From Nonomuraea polychroma (GTDB taxonomy: Bacteria; Actinomycetota; Actinomycetes; Streptosporangiales; Streptosporangiaceae): a stretch of 64,000 nucleotides of DNA. Of this stretch, positions 62,098-64,000 are shown piece by piece. The DNA lies in NCBI RefSeq assembly GCF_004011505.1, contig NZ_SAUN01000001.1, positions 7,653,501 to 7,717,500 on the forward strand, read 5' to 3'. The position numbers were made by a program, and so were the translations under genes. The first letter of the stretch is position 1. Each line of letters opens with the position of its first letter. The notes beneath the pieces were generated by a model. It saw nothing but the letters and a program-made list of their open reading frames with translations. It searched no databases and was not told where the DNA came from.

Positions 62098-63624
62098 TTG
62101 AAGCGCATCCTCATCCCCGCCGGTGGCGCCATCATGGCTACCGGTCTTCTGGCTGCCGGTCTGGCCGGCTCCGCCCAGGCTGACCCGACGACCGCCGCCG
62201 ACCCGATGGCGACGAGCGCGGCCAACGCCAAGGCCATCGCCGAGTTCTGGGCGGACAACAATGGTGCTGCCCTTAAGGCCGCGACCGAGTCCAACGTCTG
62301 GGACAAGGGCGACGTCGCCAAGCTGCAGAGCAAGGGTGGCTACAGCTCGGACACCAAGCCGGGCTCGACCGCCCCGATCGGGCAGGAGAAGAAGACCACC
62401 GCCAAGGTCCAGAACGTCAACATGCCGAAGACCATCGGCAAGGTCTTCTTCATCAACAGCAAGGGCGAGAAGAAGTGGTGCTCCGCCACTTCGATCCAGT
62501 CGAAGTACCGCAACCTGGTCGCCACGGCCGGCCACTGCGTGTACGACACCGCCAACAACACCGACGTCATGTCCAAGTGGGTCTTCGTCCCCGGCTACTA
62601 CCAGGGCAAGTCCCCGTGGGGCATCTACGTCGGCAAGCAGGCCTTCACGCACTACGACTTCGACGTGTACGAGGACTACGACCGCGACTACGCGTTCGTG
62701 ACCGTGTACAACGGCGTCAAGCTCGGTCCGGGCAAGGCCACCAAGGTGACCATCAACGAGTACAAGGCCGCTCAGGCCAAGGGCCAGGTCACCGATGTCA
62801 AGGCGACCGAGGTCAGCAAGGACGAGTACGAGTCGGCCATCAAGGACCCGAACAAGTACCCGTACTACGACACCAAGCCCGGGACCGACCCGAAGATCGT
62901 GGGTCCGGACTACCCCGGCGCCGTCGTCGACAAGAAGGAAGTCACCAAGGAGGCCTACGAGGCCGCCAAGGCCAAGGGCACCGGCAGGGGCCAGGGCTTC
63001 ATCTATGGTGACCCGATCGTCGAGAACGTGGACAAGGCCACCTGGACGAAGTACGAGGGCCCGGGCGAGAAGGGCGACGGCCCGGACAAGTTCGGGAACT
63101 ACTACATCACGCACTACTACGTCCAGCAGTGGTTCGTCCCCGGCACGAGCACCAAGTACTACCGTGTCGACTACTACGTGATCGAGGAATTCGCCAAGGA
63201 CGCGGGTCGCCTCGGTGACAACGTCGGCGGGCAGGGCTTCGCCTGGAACCAGCCCACCGGCAAGTACGTCCGCGTGTTCGGCTACCCGGCTGCCCCGCAC
63301 CCCGACGGCAACAAGAACTACACCGGTATCACGCCGAAGTGGTGCTACGGCAAGACCTCCTCGAAGCTGCAGGGTTCCGCGGCCAAGAAGATCGAGGAGC
63401 ACCTCGCCCTCAAGTGCGCCATGACCGAGGGCGCCGACGGTGGCCCGTGGCTGTACAAGTACAGCAACACCAAGCGTCTGGGCTACCTCAACGGTGTCAC
63501 CAGCACCTTCAACGACCAGGACGGCAACGGCCGCGTGGACTACATCTCCTCGCCGTACTTCGACGGTGAGACGAACACGGTCTACAAGGCTGCGGCCAAC
63601 GTCTGGTCCGGCAAGATTGTCTGA
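62098..63624 (+). CDS. Secreted trypsin-fold protein with Ser-to-Asp active site and Lys-rich insertion (copy 4)
   Basis: A 508-residue paralogue starting at TTG 62098 (LKRILIPAGG) with AAGGAG upstream and signal peptide ending GSAQA. His in TAGHCVYDT and the Asp region YDRDYAFVTVYNG are kept, but the nucleophile motif is EGADGGPWL (GAC codon near 63436): Asp instead of Ser, as in copy 3. Between the Asp strand and GRLGDNVGGQGF it carries an insertion of about 145 residues absent from copies 1 and 2. It has three related Lys-rich units, VTINEYKAAQAKG, VSKDEYESAIKD and VTKEAYEAAKAKG, then a Tyr-rich part. The protein is probably a secreted pseudoprotease or scaffold. Confidence 0.9.
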   Translation: MKRILIPAGGAIMATGLLAAGLAGSAQADPTTAADPMATSAANAKAIAEFWADNNGAALKAATESNVWDKGDVAKLQSKGGYSSDTKPGSTAPIGQEKKTTAKVQNVNMPKTIGKVFFINSKGEKKWCSATSIQSKYRNLVATAGHCVYDTANNTDVMSKWVFVPGYYQGKSPWGIYVGKQAFTHYDFDVYEDYDRDYAFVTVYNGVKLGPGKATKVTINEYKAAQAKGQVTDVKATEVSKDEYESAIKDPNKYPYYDTKPGTDPKIVGPDYPGAVVDKKEVTKEAYEAAKAKGTGRGQGFIYGDPIVENVDKATWTKYEGPGEKGDGPDKFGNYYITHYYVQQWFVPGTSTKYYRVDYYVIEEFAKDAGRLGDNVGGQGFAWNQPTGKYVRVFGYPAAPHPDGNKNYTGITPKWCYGKTSSKLQGSAAKKIEEHLALKCAMTEGADGGPWLYKYSNTKRLGYLNGVTSTFNDQDGNGRVDYISSPYFDGETNTVYKAAANVWSGKIV

Positions 63625-63673
63625 GTGACGTACAGCGATCGGTCATGAACCGTTCGTGCAACCGTTGCTAGCA

Positions 63674-63699
63674 AAGGGCCCGGCATCCGCCGGGCCCTT
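63674..63699 (+). terminator. Rho-independent terminator after copy 4
   Basis: AAGGGCCCGGC and GCCGGGCCCTT form a perfect 11-bp stem with loop ATCC, followed by CTGCTTT, 49 bp after the stop. From 63700 to the window end I see no gene; the sequence becomes AT-richer and may be a promoter region of a gene beyond the edge. Confidence 0.75.
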
Positions 63700-64000
63700 C
63701 TGCTTTCCGCCCTCAAAGTGAAGGCGCTTGGACGCACGCCACGCCCAGACGGTGCCATCAATCAGATGTGATCTGCGTCACATACATCCGCAAGGCCGGA
63801 TCAAGAGGATGCCTCCGCCTCGTTCGCCACATTGACAACTTCCTTATGTTGATCAGGGCAAACGGTCATGGGGCGATCCTCTCTCAGCTCCTGCGCATCA
63901 GCCACTTAAACATCACAGAACGATCACGCCCGGCTTGTCGCATCTTTTCCCACCAAAGCGACTACCCGAGTTCAAGATCGACACTGTATGTTCCTGGCTA

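Overview
The window comes from a high-GC actinomycete. Gene content (2-oxoglutarate decarboxylase/dehydrogenase KGD, DUF559, DUF6104 and DUF6247 proteins, an RHS protein with a DUF6531 domain, a secreted DNRLRE protein) and frequent GTG/TTG starts fit Streptosporangiales, perhaps a Nonomuraea-like organism; the genus is inference.

Region 1 (1-2.2 kb): an L-fuconate dehydratase and an FAH-family hydrolase overlap by 4 bp and fit the oxidative L-fucose route. Region 2 (2.4-6.6 kb): a CYP125/142-like P450 behind a KstR-like site, then DUF559 and DUF2000 proteins, a broken SRPBCC fragment and an AraC regulator. Region 3 (6.7-12.9 kb): gmd, then GT4 glycosyltransferase, methyltransferase, alpha/alpha-toroid 'prenyltransferase-like' protein and DUF1702 protein, with a second methyltransferase convergent: an uncharacterised glycoconjugate or terpenoid-like cluster. 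Region 4 (12.9-14.8 kb): F420/PPOX protein, ferredoxin and zinc alcohol dehydrogenase operon. Region 5 (14.8-21.7 kb): a complete carbohydrate operon, ROK regulator, ABC ATPase, permease, lipoprotein binding protein, Gfo/Idh/MocA oxidoreductase and xylose-isomerase-like TIM barrel. Region 6 (22-27.4 kb): SDR, metallo-beta-lactamase-fold hydrolase, glutathionyl-hydroquinone-reductase-like protein, MFS exporter with ArsR-type regulator, and a B3/B4 protein. Region 7 (27.6-38.4 kb): KGD, DUF6104, DUF4097 plus PadR pair, MpaB-family protein, quinone-reductase-like MDR, a membrane-anchored unknown, VapBC, and a thiolase-like protein.

Region 8 (38.6-63.7 kb): four paralogous secreted trypsin-fold proteins. 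Three are in tandem (38.7-42.6 kb) and the fourth lies 20 kb away (62.1-63.6 kb). Two of the four have Asp in place of the catalytic Ser. The DNA between the third and fourth copies is accessory: a decayed AbiEii-like pair, a three-gene toxin-antitoxin-like operon, ISAs1- and IS1634-like transposase remnants, a membrane WD40 protein, a 3367-residue RHS protein whose C-terminal tip carries eight CX9C motifs, an intact IS5-type element and a truncated DNRLRE protein.

Two recurring short palindromes link several catabolic genes: a 14-bp motif matching the KstR consensus (upstream of the P450, the gmd/GT4 intergenic region and the PPOX operon), and an 11-bp GAAC-N3-[AG]TTC-type motif just upstream of the SDR, MBL/GST pair, thiolase-like gene and the second methyltransferase. 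They suggest a TetR-controlled lipid or steroid catabolic regulon. The most novel objects are the CX9C-ladder RHS tip with its WD40 neighbour, the Ser-to-Asp pseudoproteases, and the GT4/toroid/DUF1702 cluster.
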